A stretch of DNA of 64,000 nt from Heloderma charlesbogerti (GCA_026122225.1 JANEZZ010001952.1:124001-188000), one strand, 5' to 3'; shown: positions 9,869-21,690, counted from the first letter of the stretch. A program made the numbers and translations. Notes: generated by a model not told the origin, from the sequence alone.

Positions 9869-10949
9869 GTTAGAGTTGTGCACAAATGGCCTCTTGAAAT
9901 TCTCCACCTTACTTGTGGGCAGAGAAATCTGAGAGAGAATTTCAACGAATTTCTCCAGGGGGAGGAGAAATTCTCCACAGTTTGTCCCAGGTAGGGCTCC
10001 GCATTGGCAGGGCTTGTAGCACAGCTTCTTTCTCTTTTTTTGTAAGGGTTTTGGATTTTTTTGTTTGCTGCCTGCAACAGAATGAATTGGCTGGGCAGCT
10101 GGCCCCCAGTTTGCATCTACCACAATGCAGGTAGGGGCAGTGTTGTGTCCAGCTCCAGGGATGAGGTGGAGTTAGTGCTCTGCCAAAATCTGCCCTCCAG
10201 TTTCCTGAAAGTTTTCTCCCCCCATGAAAGAGGCTTCCCTTGTTCTGCCTCATTCAAGATGTTTTATAATTTATTTTCATGGTTATTTTGAGCTTACCTA
10301 ATCACAGCTAGCTTCCCAGGCTGCCTGCACATCCTGATCTGAAAAAGCCCCATGGAAAGAATTATCTTATGACACCTTAAACTGGGCTTTAACTGACGTG
10401 TAGGAAGCTCAGGAGGCCACAGGTTGCCAGAGAGGAGATTGTACAATGAAAAACAGGACACTTGTGTTCACTCATTGGCCACCTCCTAAGGAAGGTAAGC
10501 CCAAGAAACCCAACCCCAACCCATGAGAATTCCTCCAACATTTCTTCACCGTTAAATTTCTTTTCGAGTGCAATTTCTCTTCTATCAAATTTAGGGATGT
10601 CAGAGAATTCCACCACAGATTTCAGTGAAGCCGAATGCCAGTGCATTCCATGGCAGAAGGAAGCCCCCCACCTGCCCACCCCACAAAAGGTGCGCGAAAC
10701 GGAGCACTTACCTGCTGCTATCTGTGCTGAATTGCGAATGGCGGCCGCGTTTGCGGCCGCCATTCGCTTCCTCATTATAGCCATAATAGGCTACGTAAAT
10801 AATTATGCACCCTATCACGGCTAACGCAGGGACACCATTTGCATCTCTGCAGAGGCCGTGATAGGCTACGTAAGTATTTATGTAACCTATCATGGCAATA
10901 AACCCCAGCAACAGCAGACGCAAATGGCGGTGCCTACGGTGGCTGCCCC

Positions 10950-13900
10950 CCTTCATGGATCACTGCCTTGTTGTGGCGAAGGGGCTTGCGTAACTCAGTG
11001 AAGCCATAAGCTATGCCGTGCAGGGCCACCCAAGACGGACAGGTCATGGCAGAGAGTCCTGACAAAATGTGGTCCACGGGAGAAGGAAATGGCAACCCAC
11101 TCCAGTATTCTTGCCAAGAAAACCCCATGGAACGTATCACAAGGCTAAAAGAGATGACGCCGGAAGATGAGCCCCTCAGGTCGGAAGGTGTCCAATATGC
11201 TACTGGGGAAGAGCAGAGGGAATTTCCAAGTAGCGCCAGAAAGAGTGAAGCGGCTGGGCCAAAGCTGAAAGGACACTCAGCTGTGGATGTGTCTGGTGGT
11301 GAAAAGAAAATCCGATGCTGTAAAGAACAATATTGTTTAGGAACCTGGAATGTCAGATCAATGAATCAAGGTAAGCTGGAGGTGGTCAAACATGAGATGG
11401 CAAGATTGAACATCGACATCTTGGGAATCAGCGAACTAAAATGGACAGGCATGGGCGAATTTAATTCAGGTGACCATCATATCTACTATTGTGGGCAAGA
11501 ATCCCTTAGAAGAAATGGAGTAGCACTCATAGTCAACAGAAGGGTGGGAAAAGCAGTACTGGGGTACAATCTTAAAAATGATAGAATGATCTCAGTACGA
11601 ATCCAAGGCAAACCATTCAACATCACAGTAATTCAAGTCTATGCCCCAACCACTGAGGCCGAAGAAGCTGAGGTTGATCAGTTTTATGAAGACCTACAAC
11701 ACCTTCTAGAACTAACACCAAAAAAAGATGTCCTCTTCATCATAGGGGATTGGAATGCTAAAGGAGGAAGTCAAGAAATCACCAGGATAACAGGCAGGCA
11801 TGGTCTTGGTGTAGAAAATGAAGCAGGACAAAAGCTAATAGAGTTTTGCCAAGAGAACATGCTGATCATAGCAAACACTCTTTTCCAACAGCACAAGAGG
11901 CGACTCTACACATGGACGTCACCAGATGGTCAATATCGAAATCAGATTGATTATGTCCTTTGCAGCCAAAGATGGAGAAGCTCCATACAGTCAGTAAAAA
12001 CAAGACCTGGAGCTGACTGTGGCTCAGATCATGAGCTGCTTCTTGCAAAATTTCAGCTTAAATTGAAGAACGTCGGGAAAACCACTAAACCATTCAGGTA
12101 TGACCTAAACCATATCCCTGATGAATATACAGTGGAGGTGAGGAATAGATTTCAGGGATTAGACCTGATAGACAGAGTGCCTGAGGAACTATGGACGGAT
12201 GTCCGTAACATTGTTCAGGAGGCAGCAACGAAATCCATCCCAAAGAAAAAGAAATGCAAGAAAGCCAAGTGGCTGTCTGAGGAGGCTTTACAAGTAGCTC
12301 ACGAAAGAAGGGAAGCGAAAAGCAAGGGAGAAAGGGGAAGATATACCCAACTGAATGCAGAGTTCCAGAGAATAGCAAGGAGAGACAAGAAGGCCTTCTT
12401 AAATGAACAATGCAAAGAAATCGAGGAAAACAACAGAATGGGAAAGACTAGAGATCTCTTCAAGAAAATTGGAGTTCTCAAGGGAACGTTTTGTGCAAAG
12501 ACGGGCATGATAAAGGACAAAGAAGGCAGGGACCTAACAGAAGCAGATGAGATTAAGAAGAGGTGGCAAGAATACACAGAAGAACTACACAGGAAAGATC
12601 TGAATGTCCCTGATAGCCATGATAGTGCGGTCACTGAACTTGAGCCAGACATCCTCGAGAGTGAAGTCAAGTGGGCCTTAGGAAGCATTAGTAACAACAA
12701 AGCTAGCGGAGATGACAGTATTCCAGCCGAGCTATTTAAAATCCTAAAAGATGATGCTGTTAAAGTGCTGCATTCAATATGCCAACAAATCTGGAACACT
12801 CAACAGTGGCCACAAGACTGGAAAAGGTCAGTTTACATTCCAATTCCAAAGAAGGGCAACGTCAAAGAGTGTTCAAACTACCGCACAATTGCGCTCATTT
12901 CACATGCCAGCAAGGTGATGCTCAAAATCCTACAAGCTAGGCTTCAGCAGTATGCGAACTGAGAACTACCGGAAGTACAAGCTGGGTTTCGAAGAGGCAG
13001 AGGAACTAGAGATCAAATCGCCAACATTTGCTGCATCATGGAGAAAGCAAGAGAATTCCAGAAAAACGTCTATTTCTGCTTCATTGACTACGCTAAAGCC
13101 TTTGATTGTGTGAATCACAACAAACTGTGGCAAATTCTGAAAGTGATGGGAGTACCAGACCACCTTACCTGTCTCCTGAGAAACCTGTACGAGGGTCAAG
13201 AAGCAACAGTAAGAACCAGACATGGAACAACCGATTGGTTCAAAATTGGGAAAGGAGTACGACAAGGCTGCATATTGTCACCCTGCTTATTTAACTTATA
13301 TGCAGAGTACATCATGAGAAATGCCGGGTTGGATGAATCAGAGGTCGGAATTAAGATTGCTGGGAGAATTATCAACAACCTCCGATATGCAGACGATACC
13401 ACCCTAATGGCAGAAAGCGAAGAGGATCTCAAGAGCCTCTTGTTGAGGGTGAAAGAGGAGAGTGCAAAAGCTGGTTTGAAACTCAACGTTAAAAAAACGA
13501 AGATCATGGCATCTGGCCCCATCACTTCCTGGCATATAGAAGGGGAAGAAATGGAAGCAGTGACAGAGTTTACTTTCTTGGGCTCCAAGATCACCGCAGA
13601 CGGTGACTGTAGCCATGAAATTAAAAGACGCTTGCTCCTGGGGAGGAAAGCTATGGCCAACCTAGACAGCATAGTAAGAAGCAGAGACATCACCTTGCCG
13701 ACAAAGGTCCGTCTAATCAAAGCTATGGTTTTCCCAGTAGTAATGTATGGCTGTGAGAGCTGGACTATAAGGAAGGCTGAGTGCCGAAGAATTGATGCTT
13801 TCGAACTGTGGTGCTGGAGAAGACTCTTACGAGTCCCCTGGACTGCAAGGAGGTCAAATCAGTCCATCCTAAAGGAAATCAACCCTGAGTGCTCATTGGA

Positions 13901-14165
13901 AGGACAGATAATGAAGCTGAAGCTCCAATATTTTGGCCACCTAATGCGAAGAGAAAACTCCCTGGAAAAGACCCTGATGCTGGGAAAGACTGAAGGCAAA
14001 AGGAGAAGGGGACGGCAGAGGATGAGATGGCTAGATAGCATCACGGATGCAATGAATATGAACTTGAGCACACTCCGGGAGAGAGCGCAGGACAGGAAGG
14101 CCTGGCTTGCTATGGTCCATGGGGTCACGCAGAGTTGGACACGACTGAACGACTGAACAACAACA
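10950..14165 (+). mobile_element. BovB (RTE-clade) LINE, nearly full length
   Basis: About 3.2 kb, beginning CTTCATGGATCACTGCCTTG (also the start of the 29970 copy) and ending ACACGACTGAACGACTGAAC then AACAACA. Flanked by GTGGCTGCC on both sides (9-bp TSD) within a hAT hairpin. Codes for an apurinic-like endonuclease plus reverse transcriptase with a single stop. BovB copies itself by target-primed reverse transcription and is well known in squamates and ruminants. Confidence 0.92.
11013..14156 (+). pseudogene. BovB ORF2 endonuclease-reverse transcriptase, one in-frame stop
   Basis: One frame of 1048 codons including the terminator, broken only by TGA at 12960-12962. Endonuclease motifs in order: LGTWNVRS, ISELKWTG, GDWNAKGG (a Val is usual before the last Gly) and SDHELL. 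Reverse transcriptase motifs: DDSIPAELFK, IPIPKKGN, then after the stop FIDYAKAFD, GVRQGCILSP and the catalytic RYADDTTLMA. The C-terminus has GCESWTIRKAE and ELWCWRRLLRVPW. The stop lies in the N-[R/Q]-ELPEVQAG segment and looks like CGA to TGA. The element is otherwise well preserved, implying a recent insertion. Confidence 0.9.
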
Positions 14166-14838
14166 CTGTGGCTGCCATTTGCATCCCCCCCTTTTTTTTG
14201 CCGTTTTAGCCAATGTAAATACTTACGTAGGCTTTTACGGTGAAAAAAAAGGGAACACAAATGGCATAGTGGCCGCCATTTGTGTTCCTCCTTTTTTTTT
14301 GCCATTTTAGCCTACATAAATACTTACGTAGGGTATTACGGCGAAAAATAAAGGGAACACAAAGGGTGGCCACTATGCCATTTGCGTTCCCTTTTTTCTT
14401 TTTGCCATAATAGCCTACGTAAATATTTATGTAGGCTAAAACAGCAAAAAAAGGGGACACAAATGGCGGCGGCCATAGCCGCCGCCATTTGCATCTGCTG
14501 TTTTTTTTTTTTTTGCCGTGATAGGCTATGTAAATATTTATGTAGCCTATCACGGCAAAATACAGGGATGCAAATGGAGGCGGCTACGGCAGCCGCCATT
14601 TGTGTCCCTGCAGGCTGCCCAGCAGCTGGATGTCCAGCTGCGGGCGGCCCCGGCCAGAGGCTCTGCGGAATCTCTGTGGAGTGGAGCGAGCCGGACAGAA
14701 TTTCGGAGGGAGGGATGGAGCACCTCCCCCCACCGCGAATGTCACCCTTCAAAGAGGTAAGTGACTTTTGTACATCCCTAATCAAATTGAATGAGAATGG
14801 TCGAAAAAAGTGTGGGAGAAATATTCAGCACAGCACTA

Positions 14839-15964
14839 CTTATAATGACATGGTGCTTTCTTGAATCAGCTCAGATCCAGTTTCTGTTCTCAAGGGATAT
14901 AAGACCGCCAATCCCTTTGTTTGTGCCGTTCCCTCCCATATCACATAATACTGTCCCACAAGAAGTCTATCTGTGTTTTTCTCTGGTTTCTTTGAATTTT
15001 TCATTGGTCTGCTGGGAATTTGGGGAGTTAGTACTTGCACAGAGTAATGGTCTTGATGAGGTCCAATAAATAGAGATTCAATTCAGGCCCCATCTACATT
15101 AGCCATTTACTCCAGGGCTGCTTTGATCCGAGGACCTTTGGGGCATACAACACAGTTACCGCTTTGCAGCCCAACTGTGGTTTTCACAGGGAAAATGCGG
15201 ATTTCTGCAGAGGTGTTTTGCTGCGATTTTTTTTTTTTTTAGCTTGCTGTGGGTTGCTGAGCTGTCTGTCCCTTCCTCGGACAGACATCGCAGTTTGCAG
15301 TGGGTGTGGGGTAGGCGTGCTTAGTGATTGTGCCACTCTGTGATGCTTTTTCACTCCTCCCTGTTCCTCCCTGCTCCTTGCAGCTGTGCAGTAACAGAGA
15401 GGGATCCATTTTGGAAGGATGGGTAGGCACGTACCTCTCACATGGGCACACCCCTTTGCATGTGTGAACCATTGTGAGGGTGTGGGGTTGGAGGACTGCC
15501 GCTGATTGCGTACAAACAGTTGACATTGTATCGAAGGAGCAGACTACCCACATCTTACCAAAGAGGAACGGACAGACACGAAGGAACCCCTAAAATACAA
15601 AACAGCCACTAAAACCTGAAATGTTGTACCCTCACATGGCTGTGCAGCTGCGCATTTAAATATAATGGTAAAAAGAAAAGAGCAGCGCGAGTGCCACAGT
15701 TCACTTCACTTTAATGGCCATGTGTCAGGACGCAGCGGATTTTTCCTTTGGAGACGTCCGCAGTAAATCGCGTGTGTACTGCGGCAGAAGCTAATTCGAA
15801 GCTGCGATGCGGCACAGTTATGACAGAGTGAACGTTGAAGGCAGTGCTGTGTTGATGGCCCAACACAGTGCTGATGGCCCCCAGAGAAGAGGGATGGGCT
15901 GTTATTATAAAAATAGTTGGTTTTTCTGTCCAGAGGACAAGTTGCTCTGGAGTGGGTTGCTCTC
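14839..15964. other. Intronic gap with unclassified sequence
   Basis: No recognised exon. 15085-15790 looks like an unclassified repeat (GGCCCCATCTACATTAGCC at its start), but no second copy was seen in the window. Confidence 0.4.
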
Positions 15965-16097
15965 CCTTCCCTACCGTGGTGCCCTCCAGATGTTTTGGAT
16001 GACAACTCGCACAATTCCTGAACATTGGCCATGGTGGCTGGGGCTGATGGGAGTTGAAGTCCAAAACATCCGGGAGCTATCACGTTAGCGAACTCTG
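15965..16097. mobile_element. Palindromic hAT-type MITE (CCCTCCAGATGTTTTGGA type)
   Basis: Inverted halves: CCCTCCAGATGTTTTGGATG ... and ... GAAGTCCAAAACATCCGGGA. Other copies at 24918, 38872, 54119 and 57176. Ends approximate. Confidence 0.65.
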
Positions 16098-16139
16098 CCC
16101 TAAAGGATCAGGTTTGCTTAGAGCCGACAGCATGGTCAT

Positions 16140-16415
16140 TTTAGTGCCAGCTGAAGACTTTTTTATTTTCCCTAGGTGTTTTAAGATCATTTTAAGAGCA
16201 TTGGTGCTTTTAACTCTGCTCTGTTAATGTAAGGTTTTGCTGTTGCTGGTTTTATTGACCGATTTAGCTTGTATTGTGGTTGTTCTATTCCGTGGTGATT
16301 TTTTTTTATGGGTGTTTAACTTTTACTGTCAACTTCCCAGAAAACATTTTTCAGTTGGGTGGCATGAAAATGATGCAAATGAATGAAGGAATGAATGAAT
16401 GAATGAAAATGATTT
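16140..16415 (+). repeat. LINE (L2/CR1-clade) 3' tail
   Basis: Begins GCTGAAGACTTTTTTATTTT and ends in GAATGAATGAATGAATGA; same layout as the tail at 27290-27545 but more diverged. Confidence 0.65.
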
Positions 16416-16470
16416 AGAACTTTTTGCTTTGATCTAGCTTTAAAGGTTTTAAATCAGATTTATTTTGTAG

Positions 16471-16496
16471 CGCTCTCTCTCTCTCTCTCTCTCTCT
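16471..16496. repeat. (CT)n microsatellite
   Basis: About 13 CT units. Confidence 0.9.
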
Positions 16497-16624
16497 TTTG
16501 TAAACCATCTTGTGAACCATTATGTTGAAAGGTGGCCTAGAAGTATTGTAAATTGGTTAGCAACGGTTGAGCATTATTTGGTGCTAAGATGTTGCTAGTG
16601 CTCCTAGCTGACGTGATATGACAT

Positions 16625-16939
16625 TGGCATAATTAATATATGGAATTCACTGCCACAGGATGTGGTGATGGCCACTAACTTTGATCGGTTTAAAAAAATG
16701 AGAGGCAAATTCATGGAGGAATAGTCAGTCAGTGGTGATTAATCATAATTAAATCAAACCCCCATGTTCAGAGGTAGTTTATTACTTAATGTCAGAGGCT
16801 AGGTGGCAAACAACAGGGGAGCATTGTTCCTTCCTGCCCTGCTTGTGGCTTTTCAAGAGGTACCTAACCAGTTGGAAAGGAGATCCTCAACTAAATGGAC
16901 CAGTCTAGCACAGTGGGGATATGATGAATTCCTCTACCA
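16625..16939 (+). repeat. Old LINE fragment (squamate CR1-like)
   Basis: TGGAATTCACTGCCACAGGA ... GTGGTGATGGCCACTAACTT matches, in reverse sense, the repeat at 47487-47960. Degraded. Confidence 0.55.
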
Positions 16940-17273
16940 CAGGGGTGCAGAACCTTATGGCTGGGGACCAAAGATGGTCCTCCTGGGGTTCCATTATGGC
17001 CTTCCATGGCTTCTCAGATGCCCCCCACATGTTCCTCCAACCACCAATGATTTGATGGCTTCTTGTGCAGTTTTCCCTATTCTAAAAGGCTGAAATGGCA
17101 GTAAGAGCTTTAAGCTACAATACGCTGGCATTGTGTGTGTGTGTGTGTGTGTGTATTTTGACTGCACCACTTTTGCCTTCAGCCCTGCCCACCACAGGAA
17201 TGTGCCCCTCCACTCCCAAGTTTCTCCAAAATGGAATTCGGTCCTCAGGCTGAAAGAGGTTCTTCACCCCCTA
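16940..17273. mobile_element. hAT-like MITE, CAGGGGTGCAGAACC type
   Basis: Start CAGGGGTGCAGAACCTTATG, end TTCACCCCCTA; flanks CTCTACCA / CTCTACTG (6/8). Copies at 20758-21094 and 58050-58347 share GAAATGGCAGT/GCCACT and AATATGCTGG sections. An internal GT microsatellite lies at 17133-17155. Confidence 0.6.
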
Positions 17274-17369
17274 CTCTACTGCTACCAGATCAACAGGAAA
17301 ATGAGATCCTCCAAGTCACCAAATAGCTTTACTGGAGGGCAATTTTAAGAAGGTGATTTTAGGTCATGG

Positions 17370-18216
17370 TAAGGATGGACGAAAGTCCCTTACCTGGTTC
17401 CGCAGCTTGCTTCGCGGTGGGGGGGAGGTGCTTCGGTTCTCTCCCCGAAGTTCAGGCCGGGGAGGGAGGTGCCCCGCCCCACCCGGCCGAAATTCAGGCC
17501 GGGGGGGAGGCGCCCCATCCCTCACCGCCGAAATTCAGGCCGGGGAGGAGCGCCCTGTCTCCCCGGCCGCAAAATAAAAAAGGAAATGTAAAAACACACA
17601 CACACACGTGATAGGCTACGTAACGATTTAAGTAGCCTATCACGGCTAGATTTCCAAAGTCAGCCATGATAGGCTACGTAAATCATTACGTAGCCTATCA
17701 TGGGTGACTTTGGGGGGAAAAAAAGCGCGTACGCCAATGGCGGTGCCCATGGGCGCCGCCATTTGCGTTCCTTATTTGGGCCCGGGTAGTCTACGTAAAG
17801 ACTACGGCGAAAGAAAGGGCAACGCTATTTGCATACGTGTTTTTTTTTCCCAAAGTCACCTGTGATAGGCTACGTAATGATTTACGTAGCCTATCATGGC
17901 TGACTTTGGAAATCTAGCCGTGATAGGCTACGTAAATCGTTACATAGCCTATCACGTGTGTGTGTGTTTACATTTATTTTGTAATGGCGGCGGTGGCAGC
18001 CGGTCGGAAGACCGGCCGCCGCCCCCACCCCCGCCAAAACGCCGCCGGGACCCGCTGCCGGGACCCGCTGCCGAGAGGGACATTTGAAGGAGGTAAGTCC
18101 CATCCTGGGGGGTGTGGCGGGGGTGTGGCGGAGAATTTCACCGCCAATTTCGGGGGGCCGAATGCGTTGGCATTCGGCCTCCCCGAGATTCGTGGAAAAA
18201 TTCTCTGCCATCCCTA
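17370..18216. mobile_element. Family-1a multi-hairpin hAT element (847 bp)
   Basis: L end TAAGGATGGACGAAAGTCC at left, R end at right ending CATCCCTA. TSD GGTCATGG / GGTCATGA (7/8). Two double-hairpin blocks (17610-17710 and 17860-17955) flank a central GTAGTCTACG hairpin. CCTTACCT and AGGTAAGTCC lie at the ends. Confidence 0.92.
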
Positions 18217-18307
18217 GGTCATGAACTAACTTTCCACCTCCTCAAAGGATGTAGCTGGCAAGTTTCAGTAGCCACAAGTAGCAGCAGCCATAAGTTCCAG
18301 CAGCCAG

Positions 18308-18312
<5 letters not shown>

Positions 18313-18348
<36 letters not shown>
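18313..18348. repeat. (AC)n microsatellite
   Basis: Roughly 18 AC units. Confidence 0.95.
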
Positions 18349-18349
<1 letters not shown>

Positions 18350-18695
18350 ATCTTCTTGCCTCTGAGTGTCGTGGCCCTGGTTCAGACCGTAACAACTCAA
18401 GACAACTGTTGGTGTATTTACTGAAAGCATTTTTACCCCATCCTTCAGACAAAAAGACTCCCAAAGGTTTGGCAGGTTTGAAGACCACTAAAGGCCAGGG
18501 TTTGAAGACCACTAAAAAGAGAAGGCATGTCCTGCCCTTAGGCTTATGAACCAAAAGATCTGACACAAAAGGAGAACACAGGGGGAGGGCAGAGGAAAAC
18601 AAAACAAATGCAAGCATGGCATCTTAAAGTTATTGCTCTTATAATGGAATAGAAACTGCTCAGGTAGCCTGATGGAATGGCTGCTATGTGACACT

Positions 18696-18890
18696 TAGGG
18701 ATGGATGGACTCACCCGTGCCCGGCTTCGTCAGATGGTCATTGAGCTGCCACCTCCCACCCTGTTTGTGGCACTGCATGAGCTTTTGGAAGGCCCGCAAA
18801 GTCATGGGGCCATCCACCCTCGTAGCAAGCTGCCATTTTGCACAACAATGACAGCTTGGGCTCTTCTGGGAAGGTAATGTTGCATAATCA
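18696..18890. mobile_element. Partial hAT-type element, family 1c (left part)
   Basis: TAGGGATGGATGGACTCACC is the inverse of the right end of the 48672-49190 element. It continues through CAGCTTGGGCTCTTCTGG and is broken by the hAT at 18891; more of it lies after 19484 (TGGCTGTAAAGGGGGCATTT). No matching right TSD was found. Confidence 0.6.
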
Positions 18891-19476
18891 TAGGGATGGA
18901 CGAAAGTCCCTTACCTGTCCTTGAAGCTTGTTTCGCGGTGGGGGGGAGGCACTTCGCTTCTCCCCCTGAAGTTCATGCGAGGGGGGAGAGGCGCCCCGCC
19001 TCGCTCGGCCGAAATTCAGGCCAGGTGGGAGGCGCCCCATCCCTAGCCGGCGAAATTCAGGCCGGGTAGAAGCGCCCCGTCTACCCGGCCGCGAAAAAAA
19101 AAAAAACCACCCCCGTGATAGGCTACGTAACGATTAACGTAGTCTATCACGGCTGACTTTGGAGATCTAGCCGTGATAGGCTACGTTAATTGTTACGTAG
19201 CCTATCACGGGTTGTTTTTTTTTTTTTTACTACACTTGTAATGGCGGCGGCAGCAGCCGGTCGAAAGACCGGCTGCCGCCCCCGCCCCTGCCCCTGACGA
19301 AGACCCGACGAACCGCCGCTGGGACCCGCCGCCGGGAGGGACATTCGTGAAAGTTAAGTCCCATCCCGGGGGGTGGCGGGGGGGGTGGCGGAGAATTTCA
19401 CCACCGATTTCGGGGGGCCGAATGCGTTGGCACTCGGCCCCCCAAAGTTTCGGGGAAAAATTCTCCCCCATCCCTA
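18891..19476. mobile_element. Family-1a multi-hairpin hAT element (586 bp)
   Basis: L end TAGGGATGGACGAAAGTCC, R end ending CATCCCTA. Exact TSD CATAATCA (18883-18890, 19477-19484). A short version with one double hairpin only (19113-19210). It sits inside an older family-1c element. Confidence 0.95.
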
Positions 19477-19621
19477 CATAATCAGTGGCTGTAAAGGGGG
19501 CATTTTTGCAACATTTCAGGAATGAAACCCTTGGAAATACCTAATTTGCTAGAGACTCCAATGAGAAAGGAATCCTGGGAGCCTGGACATCCAGAAATTC
19601 TCCCCCATCCCTAGCAGAATG

Positions 19622-20757
19622 GGGCTCCTGACAGCCCTCCAAACAGCTGAAAGTCTGATTCATTTGGGAAACAAGATGTGCATGCCCCAGGTATCTTGTT
19701 GTTTCCCATCAGAATTGCTGCAATTTCAGTGGTGGCCACTTCCAGCTGTGGCAGGGGAGGGTGTGGCCCCTGCAGAGTTCTGTGGTGGCCAGTGCAACTC
19801 CCCAACTGCTGGAGGTTCCCCAACCCTGAACTACACAGACAGTATCCCATTCTTTGGATTTGTGGCACACTTGGAAAAATGGTGGCCACCACTGTCATAT
19901 TTGAGTCTGGATCAGTCAGGCATTCTTCATTAACGGATATCTCACTAGCAGGTTCCAGCTCACTACTAGCTATGAGAACTAGCAAATATGTTGCTATCTA
20001 CAGAATGAATAGGAAGGGGGACAGACAATTTAAATTGCAGGGTCAAGAAGGAGATTCAAGAGAAAGGAACAAAGCTGTAGTGGAATGTGGAATAACCCCC
20101 CCCCCAAACCCCCCAAGCCAATTTCCCTTTTATTTTCTTTAAAAAGTTTTAAATTAAGGCATCATAATGGCAACAAAGCAAACTTCAAAGTATGTAATAA
20201 ACTGCTTTATGCAGAATGAGAGATAAAATCCTCAATACTGCTGGCAATCTATAAAAAGTCCATAACTTTGTGCTTGGTACATACCATTAATATTTTACAA
20301 AAGCAGATAATGATTTGGGTTTATTCGCTGGAGAGACTAGAGTCCCTTCAGGCTACACACACAGTCTGTATAATTCAGTTGTAGTTGACATAACTGTTAT
20401 GCAAAAGACTCCACGTTCAGTCACTGATTACTGAAGTTAAAGGATACTGAGTGGCAGGTCCTGTTTCTGACAGTCTGTAGAGCTTGACCATAGCAGGATA
20501 AAATAATTGCAAGTCTGGATAAGTCAAAATCCAGATTTCACAAGTCAGATCAGGGGCTACTTAGTCCATCATATTGTTTCAAACAGCAGCTAGACAGATC
20601 CCTCTGGAAATTTGCAAGCAAATAATTGAAGACGATGTCCTTCCCATGTCATGTGTCCACAGCACCTGGTAGAAAGAGGTAGACAACTTCTAAACATGGA
20701 CATTTCATGATCTATTGATCATGGCTAATAGCCTTCAATCAATCAAAACTCTTGGTT
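19622..20757. other. Intronic gap, nothing recognised
   Basis: No exon or repeat identified; a C8-10 run lies near 20096-20105. Confidence 0.4.
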
Positions 20758-21094
20758 CAGAGGTGCAGAACTTCAAACCTGGGGGCCATATCTGGCCCAC
20801 CTGGGGTTCCAATCCAGCCCTGAGGAGTTCCCCAGATGGCCACACCTCATCCAGGCCTCACCCCTTTTCTCTTGGTGGTTTCCCAGCTTTTGTGGAGTTT
20901 CTCCTCAATCTAGAAGGTTGAAATGCCACTCGTAAGGCTTAGTTACTGGCAGTAAGTATATGAAGCTAAAATATGCTGGTATTTTTGGCAATTCTCCTTT
21001 TGCCTTTGGCTCCACCTAGCACTGGAATGTGACCCCCAAGAACTTCTACTAAATGGAATCCAGCCCTCAGGATGAAAGAGGCTTAGCACCCCTG
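20758..21094. mobile_element. hAT-like MITE, CAGAGGTGCAGAAC type
   Basis: Start CAGAGGTGCAGAACTTCAAA, end TTAGCACCCCTG; same family as 16940. TSD only 5/8. Confidence 0.6.
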
Positions 21095-21123
21095 TGTTAG
21101 TCTATGCATGACTGAGCCATTTA

Positions 21124-21263
21124 GGGCACAATCCTATGATGTTTAGACAGGAAAAAGTCATACAACTCCCAGCATTCCCCAGCTATCGTAGCTGGCTGGG
21201 GCATGCTGGGACTGGGAGTTGTGGGACTTTTTTTTCTCTCTAAACATGCATAGGATTGTGCCC
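21124..21263. mobile_element. Palindromic Harbinger-like MITE (TTA duplication)
   Basis: GGGCACAATCCTATGATGTT ... AACATGCATAGGATTGTGCCC, flanked by TTA (21121-21123 and 21264-21266). The clearest palindrome of this family in the window. Confidence 0.8.
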
Positions 21264-21479
21264 TTAAGCACTGTTAAGCCCCACTGGCTTCCACAAGAAA
21301 GATTGACGGTACAAAACTAAGCGTGTTCATGCCTCACTGGAATCAACAGGACTTAGTTGTTTGATAAGATTGCAGCCTTAAGCACATGCTTAATTCTCCC
21401 ACTGACATCAGTGAAACTTAAGAGGGCTTGACTTTGACAGGATTGTGCCCAGCTAATTTGTCTAATCCCTTTTGTTAAA

Positions 21480-21690
21480 GCCATCTAAACTAATGGTCAT
21501 CACCATTTTTATTGTTGGCTTGGTTTTATTGTTGGCTTGGTTTTATTGTTGTTTTTATCGTTTTTATCACTTTTAATATTTTAACTGTTTTTATGTATTT
21601 TATTGCTATAAGCTGCCTTGGGAGGGCTTCTGCCCTGAAAGGTGGCCAAGAAATATTTTAAATAAAAAACAAATAAAATAAAATAAATTA
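21480..21690 (+). repeat. LINE 3' tail
   Basis: AT-rich sequence ending GCCTTGGGAGGGCTTCTGCC ... GGTGGCCAAGAAATATTTTA then AATAAAATAAAATAAA. Confidence 0.6.

Larger units (their letters stand above)
10592..14780. mobile_element. Family-1a hAT element interrupted by a BovB
   Basis: Left R-type end TAGGGATGTCAGAGAATT, right L-type end AGGTAAGTGACTTTTGTACATCCCTA. Exact TSD ATCAAATT at 10584-10591 and 14781-14788. Hairpins of TAATAGGCTACGTAAAT type lie left of the BovB, and a run of four to five more (TAGCCTACATAAATACTTAC etc.) lies at 14200-14560. The BovB entered one hairpin at GTGGCTGCC. Confidence 0.93.
9871..14838. mobile_element. Family-2 hAT element carrying a nested hAT and BovB
   Basis: Left terminus TAGAGTTGTGCACAAA, right terminus GGGAGAAATATTCAGCACAGCACTA; the full model is the intact copy at 57338-58023. 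Own sequence is 9871-10591 and 14789-14838. The middle is a family-1a hAT (10592-14780) with an exact TSD, itself holding a BovB. No outer TSD is seen (left flank abuts another hAT end). Confidence 0.8.
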
